A stretch of DNA of 64,000 nucleotides from Acridotheres tristis (Eukaryota; Chordata; Aves; Passeriformes; Sturnidae): contig CM072889.1 of NCBI GenBank assembly GCA_037013685.1, positions 10,921,976 to 10,985,975 of the forward strand, written 5' to 3'. This document shows positions 37,113 to 50,059 of the stretch, piece after piece. The notes below the pieces were generated by a model, which ran no database searches, was not told where the DNA came from, and worked only from the letters and a program-made list of their open reading frames with translations. Within the stretch, counting starts at the first letter, position 1; every line of letters begins with the position of its first letter. The position numbers and the translations under genes are program-made.

Positions 37113-40100
37113 GTTTATATTGGATCTTTAAAAACAAGAAGGTTTCCTGGACTAGAGGAAACTCAAACTTCCAAAGTCCAGCTTCTGTTCCCTTAAAAAT
37201 TCCACAAGCTGGGGTTTCATTCCATTTTCATTTTGTCCCAAGTCTCAAATATGCCAATTCCTTGTTGAGGGAGTAATCAGGCACTCAAAAAGGGAATCCT
37301 CCACTGATGTTTATTGAGAGAGCTGCAGCTAGAAAGCAGGGTCACCCTTTTGTTTTGGGGTTGGGGCTTTCTGGCAGGTGAGTGTGAGGATGTCATGGCA
37401 GCATCCCCTGCTGCATCCTCCTCCCACCCCATCCCAGACAGATTTGGTTTTCAGCTGACTCCTTTTGCAGTTAGGTGAGCAGAAAATACAGCTCTTGGTG
37501 AGAGCAGAAGCAAAGAGCTTTGATTGAGATGTAGTTCTACATACACAGACTAACACAAGACTAGAAAACAGTGGGACCTTGATCATATATATGTTGAAAA
37601 ACGATACATGTTACCATAAATAAATAGCACAGACTGCTGGGTCCTCATAATGACTTTCCACTCACTGTGCCTTAAGATTAAAAAAAACACCACAAACTCC
37701 AGGTGTTCCTCAGAATTGTGCCCAATGTTTCTTAAAAAGGTTAAAAATTTATATCTATTTCATTTCATGACTAAGAGATATTTTTCTTACTTTAATTGTT
37801 TTTAATTTGCGATATAATTTTGGCTAGTTTCTAGCAGAATGTCCTTGGTAAGCAAGGCATTCACACACAGATATTAAATTGTCCTAAGGATTTAGTAGTA
37901 TGTAATCCATTGATTTTAGCAGATGATAGGGTGCTTGCTATCAATCCTCTGCCAAACCTTATATATCCACAGGACACTGACATATAACGTGGATGCACAT
38001 GCAGCTTTAACAGTACAGTTCTTGCAATATCAGTCTAAACACACCAGCAGAGCGAGGTCCAAAGGCAGGTATAGGACTGTTATTACCCCAGGTGGTACCC
38101 CTGAGGGGAGCAAAAAGGTAAGTTTTCAGGCACATATGGTATTCTTTAGCTCTCTTCTTCAGGGACACTGGTTCCAAGTACAAGAAGCTGCGTGCAAACC
38201 TTATTTCTAACCATAACTATTAACTAAGTTAAATATATGGCCTCTTTCAACAAACTCTGCTTTGAACATTCTTTCAGCTTAAAAAATGGGATCTTTCTCT
38301 TCTTCAGTGCCATAATATTTAACACAGGAACAGATTATTAGTTTGTGTGCTGCCTAATAAATTATGCTAAACTGACTGGATTAATGCCTTTTAGTAATAT
38401 TCATTGGCCATGGTGCCTTGTTATCCTAAAGCTTGTTTGCTGAAAAGAGCAACCAAAGAATCACAACTGCTGTAAATATCTAACCAGGGCACGGGGCAGA
38501 AAACAATGGGGCAAGTGAAGGCAATCCAATTTGGCTTCATTTGGCTCTGCAATTACAGAAGTTATGATCAATGGTGGTTATGAAGAATATATTGGATGTA
38601 GATTTCCTATGAATGAATAAAACTCTGTGGCCTGCAAATTAACTAATTTCATTTCATTAGCCTTTGCTAGTCATCACCAAAAAGTAAATCTCACTGTTCC
38701 AAAAATCTAAAGCCTGTGCATTTCCAGCTACATCAACATGCTTTTAAATATTTTTAATTGAAAGTAACTGATAGAAGGTAATGCAGCATTCATCTTGCTG
38801 CAGATGACACGAGGCATATAGCGTAATGTTTTAACTAATGTTTTATTTAAAGACAGACTTGAAAAGTCTGTGTGAGTAATTGCCAGTTTGTCAGCTGAAT
38901 CACTTTATCCTTTGGAGGAGCTTTTTGTCATTATATTAGATGATTCCCAATTTCAGTGCCAGCCAATTTATAGGATAAATGTACCTCAGTGTTATGCATT
39001 CCATTCTTGAATACTAAAATATTATTTGGGGGCTTGTTTTTACAGAATTGTTATCATTCTTATCTTTACAGACATGTTACTAAATTAGATACACATTGAA
39101 AACCCGTGTTTTTATGGGAAAAAGAGCAAAGATCTCCCTTCTTCTTCATACAGTTAAATAAAAAAGCCTACTCATTGTCTTCTTAGTATGAGAAAATATT
39201 TATGTATATTGTAGTGAAGTTTAATCCCACCTAAGAATTTTTTATTTATCTTAATGGAACTGTCTGGATGGAAGAGCTGGCAGAACTGGACCCCTTGTGC
39301 TCAGAATACTACACTTGCATATTGCCAGAAAGCAGGCTATATGAACAGCATTTCTAATCACTGTAAATCAATTCAAGACTATTCTGTGTTTTTAAAATGC
39401 TTATGCTCTTCTGAAAGAGAAATACATTCTGCTTATGTTTAAGAGCCTGGCATATATTAATCCTCAAAAGGTGGCACAAAACCATACATTTTTAAAATCT
39501 AAAATAAAATAATCTCAAAGATCTTATTTAAGTTCTTTGGTTTAAGTGAGCAGAAATGCAGATGATTTACTGGAACTATTAAAATTCTATGAACTGTATT
39601 CCTTGTCAAACTATTTTAATCTGCTTATATCTGGATTGTTCACCTATCTGTGTATAGAAATAAAATGTGTGTGAGACTGACTTGTACAGATATCTGTAGG
39701 AGAAACTGCATCTTCTATTTTATGTAGGAGGGAAGCAGTTGGGAGATGAGCACGAAATATATGAATCATCTTACGACTACATCTCTATCTAACTTCCTCC
39801 TCACAGGAAATAAAGTTACCTGACAATTTAGCCAGTAGAGTGGGTTTCTGACAACTCTGCATAAAGTTTGTTTGAAGAACCCTCATATTTTTAAATCTCT
39901 TTTAGAACATTTTTGCTAAATATATCCAAAGAATTTGATCTGAACAAAATTAAAACAATGACCAAAAAGCCAAGTCTTTGCAATGAAAACATTGCAAATC
40001 AGAGCTATAATTTGAAACCTTCAGCAATGTTGCCATCTGGGTCTGATTAATTTGGTCACTGTTTCTACAATTAGCACAAATGATTTCACACACACCAACC

Positions 40101-43100
40101 CTTACCTTACCCTATCTTCCTGCTTTTAAATTCACATGGCTTTGAATTTAAGAAATCCCTAACTAAAAATGTCCTTTCCCATGCTCTTTGGGTGGTACCC
40201 ACTGAACTGATGAATGGGCAGCTTTTCTTACCTTCATGTTTTCAAAGATCAGGGAAAAATAACATTTATTTTGGCAGGAGCTTTGCTTTGACTCTCACAC
40301 CTGTCCTTTGATCTCCCCCTGAGAGGTGCTGCCTTTGCTGTCAGGAGCAGATTCCAAGGCTCACATGACCACTGTGAACCAGGACAATGCTGTTCCCCTC
40401 GAGGTCTGAGCTCTCCCAGGTGAGTTTCCTAGGGCTGTGCTTCTGCTTCTCATTTTATACACAGCCAAGAGCTCTGGTAGCTCAGGCAGGATCCCTTCCA
40501 GGGTCAAGGACATGGCTTCACTAGGAAGGATTTCCATTCTTTCAAATTACTGTTGTTTTCTACATTGCATATCTATTTTAACTGCATTTTCATTTTTGCT
40601 ATAGCAGTTTTATGCAGTCTGTGATACAAGAAGGACAGACAAATGTTACTGAATGAATACCTTCACAAGCAATCTGGTTTTTGTAGCAAAATGAACCTGC
40701 AGATTGGCTCTGGAGGCTAAGAAAGGAATATCTCTCCCATGCCAATCTCTCTGACACAGCTTGTGACAGATTCTGCCCAAGGATTTTTAGGTGTTTCCTT
40801 ATTATCAAGGAATTAATTTTCCATGACTCTGTCTTACAATAGACATTGAAATATTGTATCTATATTTAGGAAAGTTGAATTTTTCAACCTGGTAAGAGGC
40901 CAAACCCTGTTTACAAATGTGTTAAATCTTCTTTCAAAGGGTGTTGTGCACTTTTGAAAACAGAGCTCTTCAGTTAGAAATACATTTGTACTTAAAACAA
41001 AGCCTAAAAAATTTTAACTTGAGGGCCCAGAATTCTGATATTCTCAGAAAAAGAGCAAGGCTTGATCAAAGACAGGAACTGAAGGTTCCCTCTCTTTAGG
41101 AAGACAAGCAAGAAAAGTAAAACCAACAGAGCAGCACACACTCTCACTTTCAGTCAAATGGAATATTTTAATGAAGTAAACGAGGAAAAAGTGTTAAAAA
41201 ACATTATTCTGCATTTTAAGGCTCCCCTTCCAACTATTACATTTAATAAATTCTTTAACAAATAGATCTTTTTCTTTAAAAAATCCCCTTGAATCAAGAG
41301 GTGTGTTATCAAACCTTATGCTTGAAAAGCATTTTTGATAATGTTCAAATGCTCACTACTTCCTTGAGTTAAGAGCAGGCATACTAACAAGCTTTTTCAG
41401 TCATTCCTCTGAAATTCTGTTTGTCAGCTCAGTTCTGGACTTATGCTGACAACAGCAATATTGTTACATTTCTACCTAGTGTAGGTTCCAGCTGCAAACA
41501 TCAAATGAATATTGATTTTCTTTTTACAACTGAGAAAGCTTTAACAGACACAGCAGTAGTAACTCCTGGTAGATAAACCTGAATTTGGGACCAAAAGTAC
41601 TGTTGTGTTATCATTGTCAGTGCTGCTGGGAATGAGAACTGGAGAAGAGCTGAATAGGCAAGTGATTCAGAGTATTCTTTCATGTGCATACATGGATTTA
41701 AATCATTTGGGTGGCAACTAAAGTGAAATCTTTTTCAGAGAGTTCCTGCATCTCAAAAACTCACCAAAATGATGGTTGGTAGGCAGATCTATTTAGTAGG
41801 AGAAAATGAGAACTGGAAGTAGGTTGCAGACCAGATGAATGCATTTTCATTGACTGATTATCTCCATATTAAAACAAATTCATTCAAAACAGACCTGTGA
41901 ATTCTGGTCATACCAGTACTTAATTAAAATAGAAAGTTTATATTCTTTGTGGCTTGAGAAAGTAAGTCTGAATTCCCACACAACCTTATGTTTGTTTTAT
42001 ATCTAAAGAAATTCCCCAAATACATTGTTTTTCAAGAGAAATTTAAAAACAACTCCTCAAGGATGCTCTTAATTACCAATCACATTATCGCAGTGTTTTT
42101 TCCTTAGTGAGGAAAACCAGTGAAAGTTCAAAGTAACACATCTGAACCGTCTACCACAGGTCTGTAATGAATCTCACAAAACACTCCACAAATACCACCT
42201 GATTACTCATGACAGAATCATGAACCTATGCATCTCTAGGAATAAGGAACCAGTCTTCTGCAGGATTGCTAAGAGCAAAGTTAAGATTTTTCTCCCAAGT
42301 CCAATTTATACAAATTTGTATTCCAAACCCTCCCTTCTTTAGGCCTTCTTAAGCCTTTTTTACTCATCCTTTCCAACACAGCTCATGTTACTTGATGCAA
42401 AATTTTACAACTGAGGTCAACTTCAGATCACAATGGAATCAACCTCTTCTCTAAAGAACAGTTCTGCTACTTAATCAAACGAGCCACAAGTAACAAGGAA
42501 GGTGCTTAGGTGGCTTATTTACCTGTTGTCCAGTTAATCAGGACTCATTGGGTCTGTTTCTAACTCAACTGCTGACTATGTAGATAATTTTGAACAAGTT
42601 TAAAATTAGGCATCTCTCAACAGGTGTTGTAAGGCTTTGTCAATTTCAACACATAAAATGTGCTTACAGTTTAGCAGAACTTATTTCAAAAGCCCTTTAA
42701 TTGTTGTAATTCTAATAAACTTAATAGATTGAAAACTAATTTACTTCATTTTATTTTCAATAAAGGACAAGTCAATTTTCTAGGGATGAAAAGACATTAC
42801 ATAAATTGAGCTGAAAAACATTAATTTTAGAAGATAAGAGGTTCATCAAGTTTAATTTCTTGATTGGCCCTGGTTGACAGCCCTGCCAAGCCTTCCAGGA
42901 CATTTCTCTGACCTCTTTAGGATATTGCACTGATTATTCTAAAAATCAAATTAAAGAAACCCCCAACTAGAAGCACTCCAAAACTTTTATTTCCTCCCAG
43001 GCACAGCCATTGTTTAATGGAACTACAGGAAGATTTATGCAAATGTTTTAGGCAGTACAGCTCTGCTGTGTTCCAGGCCTCCACAGACTTTTTATGCAAC

Positions 43101-44003
43101 TCCTTGGGGATGTGTGTTCTTTTGTACCATCTGGTCCAGGCTCCAGAGAGGAGCTAAACAAGAACTCTGGTTCTGAGCCTTACCCAGCTCCTGTAGGGAG
43201 CACATAAGAAGAAAAATCAGAAAGCTTGTGCTGAGATTACAAGGGCAAAAAGAAATAGAGGTGGGTGGGGGAATATGGATACATATGCTTGAAAATATTG
43301 TAGCTTTACTGGTTTAAAAAGGAATCGTAATTGTTGCTAATGACTTGATGTGACATGCTGGAACAAAATATGTGAAATGCCCCCTGATGTCACATAACCA
43401 AATTGCCATTTAGTCATACAAGCAGCCTTGTTTTCAGAGCAACTGTGCAATTTCATTCCTCACTCATATCAGTTGCATTTACAGGTACTGAGTCATACAA
43501 ATAATGACATGAAATACATAATACATTTTTATCACTCTTACTATAAAGCTGTAGAATGTTGTTGAAAATTGAACAAATAAAATGTAATAAAGAGTATATG
43601 TGCAAAACTCTGCAAATTAGTCCCCTAATTCTTATCGATAGCATTTCACAAATATTTTGAGATACTGGAATGGAAGACATACTTTTATTATTAAAATGTT
43701 AGGATGAATAACAGTGAAAATGTACTAGGAAATGTACCATAAAGCAGAATCTCTGTGGCTGAAGCACTGTCTAGCACTGAAACAAGCTGGGATTGCACTG
43801 CAGCACTCTCCAACCAGGTAAAGAGCACCAGGCTAGACCTTCTGCATTGTGTTTTACATGCAAAAATACTGTCTTGCACATGTCTCTGCACCAGTGTAAC
43901 TTAGCGTGGGTTAAGAAGACTTACAGATCTCGAGTTTTTCTCTTACTTTATTGCTCATAAGCACAGTTTGGGTCTGTATCATCCCTAACTGTGTGTCTTT
44001 TAA
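37113..44003. other. AT-rich non-coding DNA, no gene recognised
   Basis: No gene is supported. The part at about 38.4-39.0 kb is dense in homeodomain-like TAAT/ATTA cores and short symmetric motifs, and it may be a conserved regulatory element (listed separately). A 9-bp perfect inverted repeat (tttgcaatg / cattgcaaa, 4-base loop) lies at 39977-39998. It contains ATTGCAAA, a C/EBP- or octamer-like core. Confidence 0.6.
38400..38970. promoter_or_regulatory. Possible conserved non-coding element (enhancer-like)
   Basis: This stretch is free of recognisable repeats and microsatellites. It carries clustered TAAT/ATTA cores, an 'aacaatggg' SOX-like site, an 'attcatcttgctgcagatg' segment with an E-box-like core, and a small exact inverted repeat (acagactt / aagtctgt, about 38853-38870). 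Developmental enhancers in vertebrate gene deserts often look like this, but AT-rich DNA yields such cores by chance. Only cross-species conservation could support the call. I give it as a guess. Confidence 0.18.
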
Positions 44004-44008
44004 CATGG
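44004..44008. repeat. Left target-site duplication (catgg)
   Basis: The five bases 'catgg' directly before the LTR recur exactly after its last base (44722-44726). This is the expected scar of retroviral integration. A sixth matching base (a) is present if the LTR end is shifted by one, but the 5-bp reading gives the canonical TG...CA ends. Confidence 0.8.
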
Positions 44009-44721
44009 TGTTGGGGATTGAATTGTTCCCTTTTCTTTCTGTGGAATTTTTCCCATTGTTATGCTAAGTATTTGTGGCTACACCTTAGTAGTAAGAGTTT
44101 TCTCTCTAAGTGGGGTGGGGAACAGGGGGAATACCAGAAAAGAAAAGGTGGGACAGGGCCCTGGGCTCTCACTCTCGCTCTCTCGCTCGTGGAGTCGAAG
44201 GCAGACGGCCAGGGCTCCTACCCAGCGTCCTCCCTGCAATCCCAATGCCGGGAGCCACGTTCCCTGCCGTCAGACATTGCAGTGCTGCCTTCCCGCCTCA
44301 TCCTACTACCTCCAGGCACTCTGCCGAGCACCACGGCCGACACCGTGAGGGGGGAGTCGCTCCTCCATCCCTCTCCCCCCTGGGCCGCTGCCGCCATCCC
44401 CCAGCCCCATTCAGCTGCGCGGGCCCTGCCCTGCCCCCAGCACCGGGAACTGAGCGCAGGGAGAGAGAGCCTGTGGCCAAAAGGGACTGGAACTGAGCTA
44501 GACTGCTCTGCTTTGCTGTCAGCTTTTATAGCCGTTGTTGTTTCTGCTGTTTGCCTTGTTAGATATATTAGTAAAGAACTGTTATTCCTATCCCCATATC
44601 TTCTGCCTGAAAGCCTCTGATTTCAAGCTATAATAATTGGAAGGGCGGGGGTTGCACTCTGCATCTCAGGAAAGGGGTTCTTGCCTTTCCTTAGCAAATA
44701 CCTGTCTTTCAAACCAAGACA
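44009..44721 (+). mobile_element. Solo LTR of an endogenous retrovirus
   Basis: The element starts 'tgttggggattgaattgttc' and ends 'tctttcaaaccaagaca', giving canonical TG...CA ends. It is 713 bp and is flanked by a perfect 5-bp direct repeat. Its core (about 44110-44500) is GC- and CpG-rich, in sharp contrast to the AT-rich surroundings, as expected for a U3 promoter region. 'cttttatag' near 44524 is TATA-like, and AGTAAA at 44570-44575 is a plausible polyadenylation signal followed by T-rich sequence, so the strand is inferred as plus. No primer-binding site, gag, pol or second LTR follows. It is therefore a solo LTR left by recombination between the two LTRs of a provirus. The 5-bp duplication fits an ERVL-type family, but ERVK (6 bp) is not excluded. 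The exact ends suggest a fairly young insertion. A 209-codon frame across it is not a gene. Confidence 0.82.
44570..44575 (+). promoter_or_regulatory. Putative LTR polyadenylation signal AGTAAA
   Basis: AGTAAA is a known functional variant of AATAAA. It lies in the 3' third of the LTR, about 150 bases before its end and followed by pyrimidine-rich sequence. This is a reasonable place for the R/U5 boundary region. The role is inferred from position. Confidence 0.4.
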
Positions 44722-44726
44722 CATGG
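44722..44726. repeat. Right target-site duplication (catgg)
   Basis: This is an exact copy of the five bases before the LTR. It is immediately followed by 'gtagagtataccc' and then the CCAT microsatellite, so the element inserted beside or close to simple-sequence DNA. Confidence 0.8.
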
Positions 44727-44737
44727 GTAGAGTATAC

Positions 44738-44780
44738 CCATCCATCCATCCATCCATCCATCCATCCACCCATCCATCCA
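44738..44780. repeat. (CCAT)n microsatellite
   Basis: About ten tandem CCAT units with one CCAC interruption, starting about 12 bases after the LTR target-site duplication. The repetitive DGWMDGWM-type translation on the minus strand is an artefact of this repeat. Confidence 0.9.
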
Positions 44781-44932
44781 AACAGTGTTTGAGATTTAAA
44801 GCTTGTTTTACTTTGCTATGAGAGTATGGGAAATCTGGGACAGGAACAAAAAACATGGAAGAACTCTCAGTATTCGACTGTCACTCACCTGTAGAATACA
44901 AGAGGGTCAGGACACATTCTGTAAATTTAACC

Positions 44933-44958
44933 ATATATATATATATATATATATATAT
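44933..44958. repeat. (AT)13 microsatellite
   Basis: Thirteen uninterrupted AT dinucleotides. This is self-complementary DNA that is likely length-variable. Confidence 0.95.
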
Positions 44959-45939
44959 GTCCCTGTTTGCACTACATTTGTCACTCTGCCCATTCTGATA
45001 ATTAATAGAATAGTGCTATGATAATAACCACATATTTGTCAGTTAAATACACGGAAGATTTCAAAGGCAGCCCCCATTCCTGACTTCAGCACATGCCAGT
45101 GACCTTCAACAGCTTCAGCAGAGCCAGGATGAGATTTTGACCATACCATAATAATCAAAACCAAACAGTAATATTTCCTAAGCCAAGTTTTTTACCTATG
45201 AATTTAGTCTCTTTCCTACTCAAAGGAATAATCCATGAATTTCACTGAATCTATTTTTCTGAGGATGTGAAGGTAGGACCAAGCCTCAGTGCTGAAGCAG
45301 GTCACTGCTCTTCTCCATCAGCAGCACTGCTGAGAACAGCCCAGGCCAGCAAGTGGCTGGGAGTGAATGAAAAACCTCTTCTGTCTCCTGTCTCTTCCCT
45401 AAGTACCAGAAAATAACTCGAACACAGATGCTCCTAACAAAAATCTGTGGTTTGGGATTTAGCTGTTGCTGTCCCATCAAAGCAAAAGGTGTTCAAATAT
45501 TTAGTGGTCTCTGACAGTAGCAACACCTGAACACACAGGCATTATTGTAAATTACTTGGGGAAAAAAATTAATTATCTTTCTAATAAAAAATTAAATTGC
45601 AATTACCAGTCATTTTCATTTAAGGAACCAACTGTTCCTATTTGCAGTAAGATTGCATTATTGTCATTTTGAAATTATATTGGAAGGTTGGATGTGAGAA
45701 TTTAGTGTAATCTTGCAGATGCTCCCACAGATGTCAAAACAACCCTTCATTGTTCAAATTCTCATGAAATCCATGAACCCCATCTTCTTCAGATAGTATT
45801 CCCCACCCAGAATCCCAGATAGTAAGAAATTACTATCTTCTTTATGTTTCCACTATAGAAAAAGGTATTTCATCTTAAAAGCACCAAAATCTGGTTTAGG
45901 GAAAATGAAGAAAAATATACAAATGAACCCTGGCTCGTT

Positions 45940-45980
45940 TTTTTCCCAATACTTTTTCCCCAATACTTTTTCCCAAAGTA
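45940..45980. repeat. 13-14 bp direct tandem repeat, about three copies
   Basis: The unit 'tttttcccaatac' is repeated as 'tttttccccaatac' and again partially as 'tttttcccaaagta'. It is a small slippage-type duplication. Confidence 0.8.
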
Positions 45981-47230
45981 TCAGTTCAGTAGCTGATGGT
46001 TACTTTCCACTGGAGCTTCAAGCAGTAGAGACTGGATAGAAAAAAAAAAATTACCTCTAATATAAAAGGGCCTCCAAAAGCCCAGCAAACACTAATCAAG
46101 TACCACTCAGGAAGTCTGAGTATTGAAAATCTCAAATTATGTGGCACTAATGACAAATAATCTTTCTGTATATTTAGACAGGTTTCAGTACCACAAGAGG
46201 TGCCAGATATAATATCCAGTATGCAGGAGTTTGGCCAATGAAACTTCTAGTCTGCAAGGAATTCCAGGATGTGAACTTTTAGAGGGTCCAAAATGGAGTG
46301 AATATAAGTAATGAAAAAAGATTCAAAAATGCCAGTCAACAATAGTAAAGCAAGTTACCCAAATTTTAGTAAAAATACTTCATTTTAAGTAGCTGACATT
46401 CTAAATTTCAAAATACTGTTTTTGAAACTGAGCTGTTCACTTTATATGCATCTAATGAAGAAATCAAAAGGTCAGCATTAGAATGGTATTTTAATAGCTT
46501 AGATTTTGACAAAATGCCAAATTTCCTCCTGGGCTTTTTTGTTCGTTGACACTGATGATGTATTTCAAATATCTACTGCATATTCCAATGTTCTCAAGAT
46601 ATTTTTTTTCACATATAATTCTGAGCATGACAATTGTGTATTTTAGTTGCTTGTTTATTCCTTAGGACCAGGAACAAAGGCTTGTAGGGTGACATCCCAG
46701 TTCTGTAAAGCAACAACACTATTTTAATGGCAAAGGTTTCCCTGTCATTAACTGTGTAGTGTGGGAGATGCCCTCCAAGACTTGATCTAAAACCAGAACT
46801 TTGCTTCCTTAAATCAAAAATTCCAAACAGAATAAGTTAGCCCCCAGATACAGGTGCAAGTCAATCAGCCTGACATTAATCCAGCAACTGCTTCATTGAT
46901 TTTCTGCAGACTCTGATCTATTCTGGCAATGCCATTGCTTTGCCACATGCAAGTCCAGTGAGTACAAGTGGCAAACAACCAGCATATGTTACAGTTATTG
47001 TTTAATTATAACACTTGGAGAATATTTAAAACAATATTCCCACTTGATAACTTTTTTTGTGTCATCTGACATTAAATGTCCCAGGGCCCTGGTCTTTAGC
47101 CACTAAGAGAGGATGTGATTTGTGTGCCTTTGCATTCTTACCCATGAGTCTTCTGTGAACTGTGTTATCAATAGCAACAATATTAATAAAAGCAATTTTA
47201 AGAAATTGGAAAACTGATCATTTGAACAAC

Positions 47231-47270
47231 CGACTTTAAAGGCTGATCTCAAAGATCAGCGTAAAGTTGG
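47231..47270. repeat. Imperfect inverted repeat, ~18-bp arms, 3-base loop
   Basis: The inner arms 'gctgatct' and 'agatcagc' (47242-47249 and 47253-47260) are exact complements. The pairing extends outward through 'gactttaa-' opposite '-taaagttg' with about three mismatches or gaps. The loop is too short and the arms too short for a typical microRNA precursor. Confidence 0.7.
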
Positions 47271-50059
47271 GGCAACAGTACCCAGAGTCAAGGTAGTAAA
47301 GGCATAATTTAACTCCTGAGAGGCTATTTATTCATAGCTGCCTTTTTTTCTCTTATAAATCCACATGAAGTTGGTCATAGTCCACTCCAAACTTGTCACT
47401 ATTTCTTTGTTTCGTGAATTCTTTAATTTAGATTAATGCCAAGCATTGCTGCCAGCACAGAGGATGGTAATGACATAGTTAATGTATGCAGAAAACAGAA
47501 TTTAGGCAAAAAAGGAAGTTTTACTGGTCTGTCTGTTCCCAGTTTATCACATTACCAAGCTGTTAAAGGCTGCCCTAAGCAGTAGATACTCTAGTTCTAA
47601 TTTAATCACTAGAATCAGTATCACACAGCTCCTTTTGGTCTCATCACTTATATGATAAAAATAAGACCAAAAAAGGAGAAAGAAAGGAAAAAACAAATTC
47701 ACTATGTAGAGGTGGGGCAACCAGGAGTTGAAAAGACTGAAGAGGAAGAAATTATATTAGGGAATGTAAATTAGTTTATTAAAGGTCAGAGGCAGACCCA
47801 ACAAATGCTGGCAGCATGCCCTGTGGAGAAAGAAGAAAGGGGGTTTGACTGAGGAAAAACTGGTGCACAAGAGAATCACAGCTTAGTGAAATCATAATTG
47901 TGTAACGACACTGAAATTTTGGTCACAAACTCCATGGCCAGACATGGTCAGAGAAGGAAACAATACCTCTGTAATGACAACGAAGACTTCAATGTTTAGG
48001 TCCAATCACTGTTCTGGGGAAAGGAAACTCTGTGAAACCTGTACTTCTAGACTAATACTCAAAATTTAAAAGAAAGCATTTCAAATGCTTCATCAGAAGA
48101 AGCAATAAACTGATGTCACATGAGTTGAATCACAGGAAAAATCACTACAATGAGGAAACTGCAATCATAATTAAGAGAATGCCTAATTAGTGCATTTCAT
48201 GAATAACAAGGCATGTTTGCAATGACAGCCCAAGACAAAAGACATCTCCTGACATGAGGTGGCCACTGCTCACTGATGCATGGATGGCCATATGCTAGAT
48301 GGGGCAAAACCACAGAAGGAGCTTAGGTGAGTGACAGCTTCTCTCCCAGCATAATCTGCCAGTCAGCAGCAGCACAGCAAGAACACCCCATGATATGTTA
48401 TCAAAAAATCAGAAGAAAAAGGTACCACCTTCCCAATGAGGGATGAGCACTGTCCTTGCCTACAGCTATGCAGGACTGCTAAGGTGCAGCCCCAGGCTAG
48501 GGCTAGATGTAAATTCAAGGGCCAAAAAATAGCACAGAAAGTAGACTATAAGATCATATATATACATCATGCACATGGTCTTTGATACAAGTCTCCCTTT
48601 AACCTTTATTCCACTGATGAGGCACAGTGTGACATGTGCAGTGTCTCTGTAGGTGTTAAAAGACTAATTACATCAATATGCTACATTAATGTGGTTTGTG
48701 ATGGAAGGACAGAATACAGAAGAAGTAGCAATGTGCACTTCGATGAATCATTTGCTGGGAATGAGACTCATATTTTTCAGTGGACAAGTAATTTTATTCC
48801 ATTTTGAGAAGATGTGGAAATTAATGATGGAAAATACCTTTTTCTTTGATGAGAGGCAAAGGATACTTTCTTGACCACCAAAACTGAAATGAGCTGAAGC
48901 ATTTCTTTGTAAATCAGCTGAAATGGACAGGCAAACTTAATTCTGGAATTTTGTTTCCAGAACCTTGGCCTCCAAAACATACCAGTGACTGATTACCATA
49001 TCACCCAGTATTTTATTTCTCAGGAACTGCCAGTGGGATACTATGATAGAAACTTTACATCAGTTTTACCTCTCTCTGACGGCAGAAGTGTTAATTTGAG
49101 TTTTGAATGACTTTCTGAAGATAGACAAAAAAACCACCTACCAGAACAAAAGCCACAGTCACAGCTAGATCAAGAATTTCATTGTTATCCTACCCACCAG
49201 AAACCTCCTGAATTTGAGCTTTTCACTGGTCCTTGATGATAACAGGAACACTTGTGATAAAAGACAAGCATAAAATCCAGACATGTCCTGTGACTGAAAA
49301 TCAAATTCATTACTAGATTTTGACTGTTCAGATTTCACTTCTCTTGGGAAAACTTTCCTGACCACGTTAAAGCAATCAGTCATTGCATATATACACATTT
49401 AGGTAGTCTACAATAAAGGAAAATGAGTGATGAAGAGACATACAAAGTTCACCTTCATGCTACTGAAGTTATGCCTCCAAACTCTGATTCAGCCTCATCC
49501 AGGGAAGGATTTCACAATTCCCACCATTTGATGCTACTCATTATTAGTAATGGAATAAAACCACACACACTTAGGAAAGGTTATGTTTAATATTTCGGTA
49601 TATGCCCCAACCAGTCAGAAATCATTAACTCATTTGCTCATGAATACTTCTCTGCTGCGAGCTCTATTTTAAACTTGTCTGCATTAGGACTTATTTTTAG
49701 TTCTGTTTTATTTCTGTGGAGAGTATAAGAAGCAGAACATTTTTTCTCCTGTTCATAAAGGAGATATAAATCATTCCATTCTAAAAAGGTGGAGCACTTT
49801 TAGCTCTAGTTTTCTGCAATCAATTTGATCTAGGCTAAAAAAGAGGCCTCATCCTGCTCCTAAACTGGCTTTCCTTATCTAACTCAGAGCATCATAAACG
49901 TTCAGCAATCTGTTTGCAGTAGAAGAAATGAAGTCATTTTTCTACTCTAATTATTTCTCTGCTGTGGAAAATGGGAGAATTAATACAAAAAGGCAGGAGC
50001 AGCATTATATTTGAATAATCCACTTGCAAAGAGATCAGCTGTCCTCCTCACTCCCAATC

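Larger units (their letters stand above)
44781..50059. other. AT-rich non-coding DNA, no gene recognised
   Basis: No gene is supported. Open frames are few and short. An (AT)13 microsatellite at 44933-44958, a small tandem repeat near 45.95 kb and an imperfect hairpin near 47.25 kb are listed separately. Confidence 0.65.

Noticed and set aside
37300..37590. A segment after the minus-strand CR1 with 'tttatt' (AATAAA on the minus strand) and a donor-like 'ggcag|gtgagt'
   Set aside because: The 85-codon minus frame is not protein-like, and the two signals are on opposite strands. They do not form a coherent gene structure.
43991..44620. A 209-codon plus-strand open frame, the longest in the window
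   Set aside because: It lies almost wholly inside the solo LTR. Its length comes from the GC-rich, stop-poor LTR core, it does not start with ATG, and its proline/serine/alanine-rich translation has no domain. It is not a gene.
44623..44856. A minus-strand frame with a repeated DGWM motif
   Set aside because: The periodic peptide is produced by the CCAT microsatellite.
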